NCBI GenBank assembly: GCA_028583415.1
Contig: CM053269.1
Coordinates: 45,179,388 to 45,243,387 of the forward strand
Source of the DNA: Protea cynaroides
Lineage: Eukaryota > Streptophyta > Magnoliopsida > Proteales > Proteaceae
DNA: 64,000 nt
Direction: 5' to 3'
Of the stretch, positions 11,933 to 23,951 are shown one piece after another. Below the pieces are notes generated by a model. That model was given only the letters and a program-made list of their open reading frames with translations, did not search any database and was not told where the DNA came from. How positions within the stretch are numbered: the first letter of the stretch is position 1; each line of letters starts with the position of its first letter. The translations under genes were made by a program, and so were the position numbers.

Positions 11933-11940
11933 GTTTTATA
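11933..11940 (-). promoter_or_regulatory. TATA box of U-box gene copy A
   Basis: The minus strand reads TATAAAAC, implying a 5' leader of roughly 220 nt. The same box is kept upstream of copy B. A W-box core (TTGAC on the minus strand, 11974-11978) sits just upstream and is also conserved, which would suit WRKY control of a defence-related ligase, though a 5-base core is weak evidence. Confidence 0.55.
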
Positions 11941-12083
11941 TCTTTGAGAGAGAGAAAATTGAAAATAGAGAAAGTCAAACACGGAGTTTTAAGGGTTTAG
12001 AGAGAAGACGTCGTCGATAATGACAACCGTACAACGTCTCACTGCAGTCAGTCTCGGCGATTCCTCCAGTGCCCAGGCTCCAA

Positions 12084-12426
12084 CCCCACGTCCCCACCAC
12101 TGCGCTTTGACTTTCTCTCTCTAGAAACCAACAATTTCTCTCTCTCTCTAACCCTTGTTTTTCCTATTTTGGTTCAAACCAAAAATTCTGATTGCATGCC
12201 GACATCTTATACTTTTTTTACGTGGAATCCACGTGTTTTTTTTGCTCGGTCCCCCACGTCCCCACCACTGAGCTTTGACTTTCTCTCTCTAGAAACCAAC
12301 TATTTCTCTCTCTCTCTCGAAACCTTGTTTTTCCTATTTTGGTTTAAACCAAAAATTCTGATTGCATGCCGACATTTTATATTTTTTTTACGTGGAATCC
12401 ACGTGTTTTTTTCTTTACTCGGTCCT
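12084..12426. repeat. 168-bp tandem duplication upstream of U-box copy A, with G-boxes
   Basis: Two units (12084-12251 and 12252 to about 12426) start with CCCCACGTCCCCACCACTG. Each contains a TTGAC core (12107, 12275) and a palindromic G-box CACGTG (12230-12235, 12400-12405). Copy B has a single unit (35938 to about 36105) in which the G-box reads CACATG. The duplication therefore occurred in copy A after the gene duplication, or was lost in B. Confidence 0.85.
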
Positions 12427-13942
12427 TACTGTTTAGGGTCCCATTAATTTTGATAAATAAATCATTTTTAAAACCAAAAATTGAATTATTTAATTAAATA
12501 GTTTTATTTTTAAATAAGAATTAAACCGTTTAATAATTGGTTTCAGGATTTTGATTTACATGATTCGATTTATGATTTGGGTTTATTTCTTAACATCCAT
12601 GCAGCTCCACAGAATTGACTGGATCTAACAACTCCTTTTGACCTAATCCTCCACATCTCTAACGTTAATCCCAATGCTTAATCAACATTGACAGTTAAAT
12701 TATTAGTCTAACGAGATGATTTTGTGTATAATATAGCCTTTAAAATATTGAAAGATCTTATTTTATATGGATTATTATATGGAACAGTTCAGCGTAATAA
12801 AAGACGACGGCTGATCGGCTGATTATGTTGAGATTTACATGACATTAATGGAAAATATATATAGAATAAACTAACACAAAAATTATAAAATAGTGCCCTC
12901 CTAAGTCCTTCCATAGTCGAGTACTTCTCTCTCCTCTGTGATATTATCTCTCTTTCCCATTAATGTTGGTCTTTCCTCATTGTTGTAGCGTGGAAGATTC
13001 TCTTATAGTTAGAGATGGACTCCTCTGCATGTGATCGGAGAATGCATTCACAGCATATATCATAGTGGAATGTGACAACCAGTTCTTGGTTTATTTATTG
13101 TTTACCTCTTTGGATTCTCCTCCTATAGACTCCTCATCAGTTATAAGAGATATTCGGTAGCTGATGCTTTGGTCCGGCCCATTTTATCGGTATATCTAGT
13201 CTGACTAAATGATATTTTTGAAGAGTAACTCATCTGTCTGGATGTATCTGTATCCTTCGATTTTTTTTTAGATTTCGTCGCCGTCTATATTTTGTGGATC
13301 TCACACTCCAGAAGTGGGTTCTACTTCCACTCCACATGGACAAGGGTGATGGAATTTAAAAAAAAATATTCATGAGATGAATAAATATCTTTTTATAAAA
13401 TAAAAAAATTGTGGGCCGAGAAAATGGAGTGTCTAGCTGGGAACGAAATCCTCTCCTCCCTGACTCCCTGGCTTCCACCCTATCTCACCATTGAAGTGTG
13501 TTAGAGTTCAAATCGACTCACACTTCAATGATGAGATGGAATAGAAGCCGGGGAAGAGACGTCTAGCTGTGGGTGGGGACGTGAAAGTGGTGGTGTTATG
13601 GAGTGGCATGGGGATGGGGTTGCGCGGCAGTGTGCTTTTTACCCAATTAAAAAACGTGCGTTCACGGGAAAGATCGGCGCTGACTTTGGCAATGGAGAGG
13701 ATTGATTGCCACCCAACCCAGCCAAGAGCATCTTGGCTCTTGCTCCCTACGCTCATCATCAACTAAAGAATGAATCATCGTCGGGTTGTCCAGCGCTGGG
13801 AAAGATTTCTTTTCCATCATTATCCTAACCTAACTAGTTATTGGCAAGTTTTGTTTAGTGGGACCCACTTCATCCCTTGGGGAAAGAAATCCTTTCTAAT
13901 CAACTGACCTCCACTTATGACCTGTCATATGTAGGACTTAGG
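12427..13942. other. Non-coding block shared by copies A and B
   Basis: AT-rich sequence collinear with 36100-37590 of copy B. Short open frames at 13569-13766 and 37211-37426 are similar only because the DNA is a recent duplicate; they diverge by frameshift at their C-terminal ends and match no family I recognise. Confidence 0.5.
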
Positions 13943-14152
13943 GGATTCAAATTGGAAGTCCTCCCTCTATTTTAAAGAGGAAGGAGACGTTTCATCGGAT
14001 AGTTGACACATGGTTTTTAAGAAAATCCAAATCTCATGTCTAAGCTGACACTTAACCAACAAGTCAAGCCAACAGGAGAGAGTCACGTGTTGACCATCCT
14101 ATGGGGATGTCTCCCTCCTCCCTAAAGTACAGGGAGGAGATGATTCAGATCC
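13943..14152. mobile_element. Mutator-like MITE 1 (210 bp)
   Basis: Termini are GGATTCAAATT and the inverse of TGATTCAGATCC. Flanking 9-mers GGACTTAGG (13934-13942) and AGAGTTAGG (14153-14161) form a degraded 9-bp target duplication. Copy B has a single AGACTTAGG at the matching site. The interior is largely self-complementary (for example GTTGACACATGG against CACGTGTTGAC). Confidence 0.7.
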
Positions 14153-14163
14153 AGAGTTAGGAG

Positions 14164-14825
14164 TAAGGGTGTCAAAAATGGGCCCGGCTCGGTAGCACGG
14201 ACCGAGTCGGCCTGATATAACCCGAACCCAGCTCAGACCGAACCTTAATGGATAGGTTTCGGTCTCGGCTTGTAATGCCCGACACCGTTTCAGCTCAAAC
14301 CGAAACCAAACCGGACTAGCCCGTTAAGAAGCCCGAACTAGCCCGAACTAATAATACCTAACCCGAACACTGGTAAGGTCCATCCGGGATTAGTTTCTTA
14401 ATTTTAATGGTTTTAAATTTTGATGGATTATATTACACTGTTATAGTTCACTTCTTGATCCGAAAGATTATATGAATTTATAGTTGAAAAGAGTATGTTA
14501 ATTGTTACAATTTACTGAATTAAATGCATATAGAAGGAATGATGTTAATTTTATAGATAGAAATAATAAATAGTCTATATATCTTACATATAAAATAGGC
14601 CCGGTAAGCTTGATAAGTCCGGTCCGGATCGAACTAGCCTGAAATCACCTCAATAAGCCCAGCCCGATAACAAACCGACACCGAACCAGCCCGATAGTTA
14701 TTGTGTCCAGCACAGCCAAACCCAGCTCGAACTCTTCATGGACATGTTTTGGGTTCGACTTATAAAACCTGGCACCGATTCAGCCTTGACCGAAACCAAC
14801 CCGGACCGGCCCGTTGACACCCTTA
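14164..14825. mobile_element. Non-autonomous hAT element (662 bp)
   Basis: Terminal inverted repeats are TAAGGGTGTCAA and TTGACACCCTTA. A perfect 8-bp duplication GTTAGGAG flanks it (14156-14163 and 14826-14833), the length typical of the hAT superfamily. Subterminal AGCCCGAAC/CCCGG motifs recur many times, as in transposase-binding regions of such elements. There is no transposase. It is absent from copy B and was inserted at the edge of MITE 1. Confidence 0.88.
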
Positions 14826-15113
14826 GTTAGGAGGAGGCAGACAGAGAAGACTTACTAACACCATCGTGAATCATATTCATGAATCATGAATATGGTAGAA
14901 TATGGTTATGGTTAGGTGAGCATCCCATCAAACTACACAACACATACGACTTTGAAGATCAGTATGAATCAACCTGGCAGAGATCACTTGATGAATGCCA
15001 CGTAGAGCTCTTTTAATCTAAAGGTCGAAAGCAAATAGAATGGATCTAGGTACCGTGGATTGTGCTACACAGAATACGATGCTCATAAAGAGGAGATCAT
15101 TATTGTCACACCC

Positions 15114-17371
15114 CTATTCCGACTGAACCAGAAATGTGAGTGAACCGGCTCTAAATCACGGTTCAATCAGGATCTCAATAGACCGTGTCAACCAATCATT
15201 CCCAAGCAGTCTAACATAATCAGAGATTAATACATAGCAACGGAATAAAAATAAATGAACTGAGATCTATGTGGTAATTTAAAATAAATATTCAACTTAT
15301 TCCATCATTTACAAACTTAAATAATAAAAGTATTACAATGTATTGTTTAAAATAAAATCTCCTCTAAAGGAAAACACAAAAGGAGCACTCGCATGATGCG
15401 TCATGCTCGTCCTCTACTACCTGAGTATCAATGGCAGCAACTGTACCGTACGCTGGGGTAGTCATGAAATCATCAACTGTATACCCTGCATCAAAATCTG
15501 AAAAGAAGAATATATATTTGGGTGAGCTCACAACTTAGCTCAGTAAGTACAAAATCGATGCAACTTACAAAATGCATGAGATAACATTACAATTGGGCCA
15601 GGTATAACTTGTAAAATGCTATGGTAAGGTTTGGTGGCCTCCGCACCTCTATGCATGAGAGTGTGAGCACACCCAACAGTCAGGCAACAATCCACACCAC
15701 TGTTGTTGCCCCACATTACTCACTCCAGTATAGAGATAGAGCTAGAGTCTGGCGGTCAGGCAACAATCCACACTACCGCGTCCTCCCCCTGATACCCTAC
15801 ACCGTATCAATACCTAAACCCCTATTGGCAAGGGCTTGCAAGTGGGTTTTTTTCTAACCAGTCCTATATGTCAATACAGTATCTATGGTCTTACCCCAGC
15901 ATGACTCCCTACGACATAGAGATAGGGCTCGAGTCTGGCGGGCAGGAGGAACCACAATCCCACGTCCTCCCCCTAATACCCTATTCGTACCAAGTCTGCT
16001 AAGGTAGATGGCGATACGAAAAGGTGTTAGCTGTGGATATATCTAGGGCTCCACTCCCCTTCACATTCCACACACTAACAAAAGCATACACATGCCTAAC
16101 ATCCAACAATCCTAGCATATGAAATGCATGAACAGATAATAGTAATAAAAGAAGTAACTACATGGCATGTAAAATGCACAGACAACAAGCAATGAATTCA
16201 TATACAATTTAGTCACAAAGGTTTACTGTTAATTAGTTATTTAGAGTTTGGGTCTTGTCCCTTACCTGACATGTGATAACAATCCCGCTCTACGTCACAG
16301 GGTTTACTCACGCTGTCTACAGGTCCTACACAATCATATTCATAGGTTAGAATTCATTTATTAAGGTTACAGGTGGTCAGCACCATGTTTGGCAAGCAAA
16401 ACAGGTTTGGAGAACATACCGATCGCGGTATCGGTCTCAGGGAAGTGAGACCGGTATGGTGCCACCGGTATATACCGGTTGCGGTACATACCGGTCTCAG
16501 TCAGTGAGACCGGTATGTGCCTGTGGTATATACCACAAGCCCATACCGCTGGACCTTGCGTCCAATCGGTATACTTTGTGGTTTGGATCCGAGAGCGAGG
16601 TCTCGGATCTCCCTTCCTTGTCGGTTATCGGTTAGGTTTCTAGGGTTTCTCCTAACCCACACTAAGGTCCAAGTATCCTAATGGCCTTCTGATTTCGACT
16701 AGAACGCCGTATCAAACAAGATCAGATCTAAAAGAAGACTAGGTCCATTGAAAGATCTAGGGTTTTGGATTGTCGCGCCGCTTTGCGGCTCCGATCCGAC
16801 ATCCTAGTATTACTAATAGTATGGAGCACTTACCGGCGGTGTTCGTTGGTTGGCGGCGACCTCTTCCAATGGAAATCTCCTTCCTGGGCAGCCTCTTCCT
16901 CGCTCCTTCTCAACTCTCCTCCAGACGGCTAGGGTTTGAGAAGGATCAATGGAGTGTCATAATCTCTATTAATAGAGGAAAGCCATTCTTGGGAAGGTTT
17001 TCCACGATTGAAAACTTTTCAAGTTTCCATTCGGAGTGAGGGACCCGCTGGAGTCCGTCTCCCGCAGAAACGAAGCATACCGGTCACACATACAGGTCAT
17101 ACCGTATACCATACCGGTTGCACCATACCGGTCTGACTGACTCAGACCGGTATAGTCAGACCGGTATGAGATTTATACCATTTTTTGAGTGGTTCTCATA
17201 CCTGAAATTTGCATGGTTCGTCACCCGGCTTCGCCTTTCGGTCCAGTTATGATTGGAACACCTGTCACCATATAAAATCACGGGTTAGACCCAATTTTTA
17301 GAACACGGTTCTTACAACTCTACCACCCTTAAAAGAAATTTCGTCCCCGAAATTTGCATGTAGGTCTCACA
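15114..17371 (-). mobile_element. Solo gypsy LTR (LTR4), minus strand, with extended 5' end
   Basis: It is flanked by the perfect 5-bp duplication ATTAT (15109-15113 and 17372-17376). Plus-strand termini are TGTCACACCCC and GGTCTCACA. Compared with LTR1 and LTR3 it carries 55 extra bases at its minus-strand 5' end (17317-17371), containing GGGGACGAAATTTCTTTTAA and GGGTGGTAGAG, which in related elements mark the end of pol and the polypurine tract. Minus-strand TATA-like box near 16965-16978, donor at 16833, 60-nt mini-exon 16325-16266, acceptor at 15486. ACCGGT clusters at 16414-16570 and 17078-17170. Confidence 0.85.
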
Positions 17372-17376
17372 ATTAT

Positions 17377-17882
17377 CTCTTTTCTTTACGAAAATGAAAT
17401 CCCTAACTTCTACTAGCTCTGCAACCAGAGAAGAAATGAAATTTTCTTTGAAATTTTCTTCGACGAATCCGACCCTTCTCTTTCACCAGTCTGTACCTCA
17501 AATACCCTGCAAAGTCAGATTGAAAAAATGAGGAAAATAATTTTACTCATCTCTCTCTCTTAACTGTCTAAGGTGTCTCTCCTCTCTCTTTTAAATGTCT
17601 CTGGTGTCTCTCTCTCTTTTAAATGTCTCTGGTGTCTCTCCAACTTCATAGCATGTAATGGAACTCAGCTTTGTTCTCTCATCCTCTTCTTGAAAGCAAA
17701 AACCTGCATGTTCTTTTTCAACACCAAAGAGTAACCCTGCCTCAACCGATGCTCATGGCTATTTTGAAATCCTCTTACAAATCTCGACCAATAAAAAAAA
17801 AAATTTTGTTTATTGCTGCACAACCCCATCTCATTCCGCTTGTAGTTCTTCTCCTTTATTTCCTTACCGATTGTTTCTCTGT
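17377..17882. other. Interior of the Mutator-like element with a short minisatellite
   Basis: The stretch contains a tandem minisatellite at about 17555-17645 with repeats of AAATGTCTCTGGTGTCTCTC. GCACAACCCCATCTCATTCC occurs at about 17818 and again near 23527, elsewhere in the same element. No gene is visible. Confidence 0.45.
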
Positions 17883-18349
17883 TGAACTATTACAAAAGAA
17901 TATTACTTAGGTTGTTAGGAAGGTTACATTAGGAATATTCTGTAATAACAAATGTAACTGATTATGGTTAGGATGATAGAAGAAGGTATAAAGATAGGGA
18001 ATGTATGGGATTAGGATTCATACAAAGTAAATGAAATTTCTGTTTCTTGTAAGGAGGTCCACCACCCTCGAAGTGGACATCTTTCCCCTTTTCCTCTCTT
18101 TCTTCTTGCCATTCTTGATTATTGTATGTAACAATGGTGCTTTCATTGAGAGTTGAAAGTTCTACCATGAACTCTCTTCAGGTGTTGCAGGATACACAGC
18201 GCAAGTCTTCTCTCGAAACTCTTTCGACTTCTCCACTCTATGGAGGAGAAGCTCGACCAACTGGTCCCTCGCCTACCAACCCCTCCATCCGATCATCTTG
18301 ATTCTCATCGTCCTGATACCCTTAGCAAATTTTCACCGATGGCATCATC

Positions 18350-20870
18350 TATTAAACCGTATATTTATATATATGTAGATTTCCTGTTTTACCCTTAGTA
18401 GGGTTTGTATAAATATACTCTTTGTACTGTTCAGATAATAAGAAGAATGAGAAAGTCTCTTCACAATCGGTTCTCTGTTCTTACTCTCTGGCCCATGGTT
18501 TAACATGGTATCAGAGTAGAGTTTTTTTTTCTTTGCACTCCTGCTGCTCCCTTTTTTGATCCGTTGGTGCTCTGAAGTTCTCCTCTCCATTTTTTTTTTC
18601 ACAGCAACTTTCCTGCGACGTCTGGTGTTCGGCGTCTTCTGCAGAATTTTTTTTTTCTTTGAGTTTGGTTCTCTCTTCTTTGTTCTTGAGTTCTTGTTCA
18701 TTGCTGGTCAGATCTGTGATTATTGCTTTGTCTATTAGCGATTCCTCTTCTTTCATGTTCAGATCTGTGATTTGCACTATGTCTTTCACAGATCTGTGGT
18801 TCTTGAGTTCTCGATTTGTGGTATTCTGTTGTGATTCTTGATTTGGGGTTTCCAACTCTCGATCGATTCTTTGTTTCATTTTCCTTTGCGTTGTGCTCTG
18901 TTGTGTCGGCTGAGGATTTCCTACCTCATAATCAGTCTACAGTTATCTTCTTCTATTTTTTTCTTTTCCAACTATTTGTTGTGAGCTGTGTCAATGTCTG
19001 CAACTTCTGCAACATCCGGTTTCTCCTTTCCATCTCCACTTCTCCTTTACTCATCAGACAACCCTGGTCACGTTTTAGTCACTCAACCACTCGATGGTAG
19101 CAATTACTCATCCTGGAAACGTGCCATGCGTCTTGCGTTAGGGGCAAAGAACAAGTGCTCCTTCATCGATGGAACTGTGCTTCGTCCTGATCCTCAGGCA
19201 GATGAAAACTCTGCCACTGCTTGGGATTAGTGTGACAGAATGGTGATGTCTTGGATCTATAATTCTCTGGTCCAGAATCTTCAAGGTGCTGTCCTATATG
19301 CCAAGAATTCTCGGGACCTTTGGCTAGAGCTAGAAAATTGGTTCTCACAAGGGGATGGACCGCGAATTTATGAATTGAAGCGCCAAATATCTATCCTACG
19401 GCAAGATGCTATGTCTGTTTCTGAATATTTCTCCTCACTGAAAAATCTGTGGGATGAATTAGGATCCTATATCCCTATCCCAGAATGTTCCTGCGGCTAT
19501 CTCTCTAAGTGTACCTGTGAGCTTCTGAAGAAACTTATGGAGCAGGCTCAAACTGAACAGGTATACCAATTCTTACTGGGATTAACTTATGCATTCAGTA
19601 ATGTTCGTACACACATTTTGACCATGTCGCCTCTACCTTTGGCTGCCAAAGCCTTATTCGCTGGTGCTTCAAGAAGAACGCTAAAAGGGTCTCTGTATCT
19701 CTCAGGTCAGTTCTGATCATGTGGCATGTGCTGTGAATCGGGGTTCTCCAGGGTATCAACGACCTGGTGGGAGTTTTGTCAAGTCTTACACTACACCTTC
19801 AGCTAATGGTCCGTCGGCTGCTTCAAGAACTGGCAATCGTCGTCCTCTGTGTTCACATTGTAACAAATATGGGCACACCAAGGAATCATGTTATGATCTG
19901 CATGGATTTTCTCCTAATCGTCGGCCTCCTAGATACAGTCGGTTTGCTCCACAACTGCACATGGCTTCTGATAGCCCTCTCGAGTCTTCCCCTGTTATTG
20001 AGACAGGGTTGTCTACTGATATGAGTCCCTCAAGTGAAATTGTTTCTGGTCATGATACCACTGTCTCTCCTCTGCCTCCACTCACCAACACACAGTACCA
20101 GCAGCTTATGGCCTTTCTAAATGGTACAACCACTGTTGCTAATTTTGCAAGTATGTTTACTGTTCGTTCTTCACTCCACTCCTGGATTATTGATTCAGGA
20201 GCCTCTCACCATTTTTCCTCCTTTGCTTCTAATACTTCTCAGTGTGTTTCTCTAGTTACTCATCCACCTGTGATGCTTCCCGATGGCAGCAAATATCCAA
20301 TTCATAGTATTGGGGATCATCATCTGTCTCCCCATGTCCATTTACAGAATGTCTATCAAATTCTAAGTTTACTTTTAATTTTCTTTCTGTCAGTCAACTT
20401 ACTAGGGCCTTGAATTGTTCAGTGATATTTTTTCCTATAATTCAGCCTTTTCATATTCAGTCCAAGTATCAACGGGCTGATCTCCTCACTAAAGCCCTGG
20501 GCCAGGATCCATTATCTTTTCTCATTGACAAGCTTGGATTACGGCATTCTCCTCCATCAGCTTGAGGGGGTGTATTAAACCGTATATTTATATATATGTA
20601 GATTTTCTGTTTTATCCTTAGTAGAGTTTGTATAAATATACTCTTTGTACTGTTTAGATAATAAGAAGAATGAGAAAGTCTTACCCTTAGTAGAGTTTGT
20701 ATAAATATACTCTTTGTACTGTTTGTTCAGATAATAAGAAGAATGAGAAAGTCTTACCCTTAATAGAGTTTGTATAAATATACTCTTTGTACTGTTCAGA
20801 TAATAAGAAGAATGAGAAAATCTCTTCACAGTCGGTTCTGTGTTCTTACTCTCTGACCCATGGTTTAACA
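18350..20870 (+). mobile_element. Internally deleted Ty1/copia element nested in the LARD-like element
   Basis: A perfect 5-bp duplication TCATC flanks it (18345-18349 and 20871-20875). The 5' LTR (18350-18505) has lost the first TG; the 3' LTR (20571-20870) starts TGTATTAAACC. A primer-binding site TGGTATCAGAG follows at 18506. The 3' LTR is 300 bp against 156 in the 5' LTR because a unit of about 71 bp is present three times (20612-20680, 20681-20753, 20754 to about 20822). GAGGGGG directly before 20571 is the polypurine tract. Confidence 0.9.
18994..20565 (+). pseudogene. copia gag plus protease start, fused to the RNase H tail (broken)
   Basis: The reading frame begins at the ATG at 18994 and shows a copia gag (YSSWKRAMRLALGAKNK, then a UBN2-type helical region), a zinc knuckle CSHCNKYGHTKESC near 19850-19890 and the protease start WIIDSGASHHFSS near 20185-20220. 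A TAG stop interrupts gag at 19228-19230 and a frameshift lies near 19715. After 20410 the sequence jumps to the last part of pol (RADLLTKAL, 20475-20505), so integrase, reverse transcriptase and most of RNase H are deleted. The product cannot support transposition. Confidence 0.88.
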
Positions 20871-20875
20871 TCATC

Positions 20876-21390
20876 TTCTTTCTTTCTTTCTTTCCGTTCT
20901 CCATCACTGCCACACCGTACTCATCAGTTTCGTCAACTTTACCGCAGCAAATTTCATCAAGTGCTACAGATACATCTTCTGTTATGTCTACTGGCGGCGT
21001 TGCATTCAGGATATCACTCTTGGGTTCTTCAACCTCTGCAACTCTTGCGGCTCCGACACTCAGCAGTTTGCACGCAAGCGTTAGATTGCCGGATATGGGG
21101 AAATTGCACAAGAAATTTGAGGATTCTGAAATGGATCCGTACCTGTTCTCCACCGACGATGACATTGGTGATGATGGTACCGAACAATAATCCCTGTTCT
21201 TCAGCCCCTGCCAGATAATCTGCCCCAGGTTCAACCAAACGCCGATCTGCTTTGCAAGAAGAATTTGCTTTCTTAGTTTCACACGGCCATCGACGTCGAA
21301 GACGATAAATATGTTGATGCCTCTGGAACGCGCCTCAACAGTGGCATTGTTCCCATCGTACTCCTTGAGAGTGTTGTTGCCCATCGTCAT
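20876..21390 (-). other. Unrecognised antisense open frame inside the LARD-like element
   Basis: The minus strand is open from an ATG at 21390 down to the edge of the nested copia element and continues into its LTR. The part outside copia gives about 170 residues with an acidic C-terminal half (VAEVEEPKSDILN, VDETDEYGVAVMENG) and no family I recognise. It could be captured host coding DNA or chance. The 300-bp copia LTR would have been inserted into its 3' part. Confidence 0.3.
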
Positions 21391-22978
21391 ACCATTGGAC
21401 TGGCTAAATTTTGAAAAGATCGGTTGAATGGAATACCATTCGACAGAGGAAAGTTATTTCCTCCAGCGTCTTCTGACAGAAGCCTTCAGGTAAAACCACA
21501 GATCACTCAAATTTGTACCAGCATCTTCTATTTTGTTACGAGCCATCTGGATTAGTGCGTTAGTTTTGCTATTTGTTCTGGAATGATCTTGCCTGGAATC
21601 GATTCAAAGAGGTTGCACTGGAAATCGGCCAAGATTCACAGGGATTGTTGTCGGGATCCTCCTTAATGGCGCAGAACAACATTCGGATCTGTGAAATATA
21701 CTGAATTTTGTCCGATCAAGCAGGTGAGAAATTCAAACGCATTAGGGATTCTCCATACTATGAAAGACACAGGAGTGATGACTATTTTATCCAAGAATAG
21801 AAATCTGGTTCTTGATCCTTCGTTGGTTTTGCAAGTGATCTCCGTCGAGGACCGATTACAGCTCTGTCGTTGTTGCCGTAGAAGATGGAGACGAAACCCT
21901 TTTCTTTTCTGAGACCTGTCTCTATCGTTTTTATTTTCTGATTTTGTTTCAGAACGTACAAGGAATTTTTCTGTTTTACCAAAAAAATAAAAAAAATAAA
22001 AAATAAAAAAAATACAAGAGAAAACCCCTCTCTGCCGTGCATTAAACGGATTCCATCCCAAAACAAATCAAATTTTACTAGCTTGTGAAATCCACCGCCT
22101 TAGCCTTGGACACACTTCCCCCCCTTCCTGTACAGACTTTCCTTTTCCTGTACCAAAATTAAAAAAAAAAAAATTCACTGTGAAATGGTTCTTGGTATAT
22201 TGGATTCGTTGATGTAGCATGGGACCTACTTCTAGATGTTAGTTCATGGGCCCTGCTTGTAGATGTTAATCCATCTGCTCTACTTGAGATTCAGGATGAG
22301 GAAAGTATTTTGACGAATGGATTGGAGAACATTACCAACTTCTGCATTTGGTGTCCTCAACAGTGGTTTTGCTAATAAGTTTAGCAAAGATTAGTATGAA
22401 AATCTGGCCAGTATTGTGGTTTTGAAGGAGAATTTTAATTTTTTTGGGGGGATTGTTTTTCATGGACATTTCACGGCTGCCAAAAAGGCTGCAAATGAGA
22501 TTGGATCCTCTGTTATGTTGATGGAATATCCATATGTGAATGCTTGTGGGAATCAACAGGTGAAGCTGATGTGATGGTGGAAGCAAATTTCAAGCCCTGG
22601 CTCTGCAGCCAAGCAACTTGGTTCATCAAAAAGTGGGTCCTATACAATCTACACTTTCACAGCACCTTCATCAGAACCTTTATACGGGGATGAAAATGTT
22701 ATGAAAGGATATTACTTAGGTTGTTACGAAGGTTACATTAGAAATATTCTGTAATAACAAATGTAACTGATTACTACGATTAGGATGATAGAAGAGGGTA
22801 TAAAGATAGGAAAATGTATGGGATTAAAGATAGGGAAATGTATGGGATTAGGATTCAGACAAAGTAAATGAAATTCCTATTTCTTCTAAGGAGATCGATC
22901 CTCCACCCTCAAAGTGGACATCTTTCCCCTTTTCCTCTCTTTTTCTTTCCATTCTTGATTCTTGTTTGTAAGATGAAC

Positions 22979-23951
22979 AATATTACTGATCTGAAAAAGT
23001 TCACTAGAACCCCATCGATGCAAATATGTTTGATACTTCGACCTAAGATTTAGAGCAACCATAGTCCCCACTAGGTCAATTCAGGCCCTCAAATCTCACC
23101 CCAAATTCCTCATCTGTAGTGAGAAAACAAACTGCAACCAGAACAAACCCTGCAACTACCACCAGACCCTATTTGAGGAGAAAAAAGTCATTGATATTTG
23201 GTTGCTGAATTGAGTGTTTTGTGGCTGGGTTTTATAAAAAGTAGTGGGTTTGCAACCACCACCTGCAATTTTGGATCAAACTAAGCTCACATGTGAGAGT
23301 TCTCTCCGAAACATTATATGTTCTTCCACCTCTCTTCTTAGGCATGAGATTGAAGACAACCTCCCTCCCCCACGTTATAACTTAGCCTATTTCCCTTTAT
23401 TTCTTTATTTTTTATTTCATCCATTCCCTTTTATAGCTAGTTTGCTAAAATATCTGGTTGCTGAATTTTTGGTCATTGTTGCACAACCCCTTGCTTTTAG
23501 AATTTCCTCACTCACTCGTGGCCACTGCACAACCCCATCTCATTCCGCTTCCCACATCCAAGGATATCTCATAAAAAAAAATTATAAAACAAGAACAAGA
23601 GGCTAGGGCCATATCCCTCAGTCCATTGCTGTAATCGTTCATCCCTATGAACCCTAACGGGTTCGTTCTAAAGTTGTAGATAACCGATGCCGAAGGATAG
23701 TGCCTGTGACAACAAACAAAGCATGATAGGAGAAGTTTTTGCTGGAGATGAGCGTGTGAAGACGACGAGCTTTCTCAATTTCATTGGAGTACTCTGCATC
23801 AACTACAGGTGCCGCTACTGTCGTAGTAATCAATGGAACAGAGCTTCAGGAACAAAGAACAAAGGATGGCAGAAGATAGTAGAAGTTAGGGACTTCAATA
23901 AAGAAGAGAGATAAATTAAAGTGAGGAAAGAAGAAAATGTATGTGTGTTGC
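22979..23951. other. Interior of the Mutator-like element, no supported gene
   Basis: The stretch includes an open frame 23687-23914 (75 residues, Cys-containing, VLCINYRCRYCRSN) without any recognised domain. Since Mutator-like elements often carry host gene pieces, this is a possible captured fragment, but nothing in the sequence proves it. Confidence 0.3.

Larger units (their letters stand above)
17888..22973 (+). mobile_element. Non-coding LTR retroelement (LARD-like) hosting a copia element
   Basis: The 5' LTR (17888-18133, 246 bp) and 3' LTR (22697-22973, 277 bp) are clearly related, and the element is flanked by the perfect 5-bp duplication TGAAC (17883-17887 and 22974-22978). The 3' LTR holds an extra internal repeat of GGGAAATGTATGGGATTA, explaining its greater length. 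A putative primer-binding site ATGGTGCTTTCATTGAGAG follows the 5' LTR at 18134; I cannot assign its tRNA. Without the nested copia element the interior is about 2 kb and encodes no recognisable gag or pol, so it must move in trans. Confidence 0.82.

Noticed and set aside
13569..13766. Small open frame shared with 37211-37426
   Set aside because: Similarity is explained by the recent segmental duplication; the frames diverge by indels and the protein is not recognisable.
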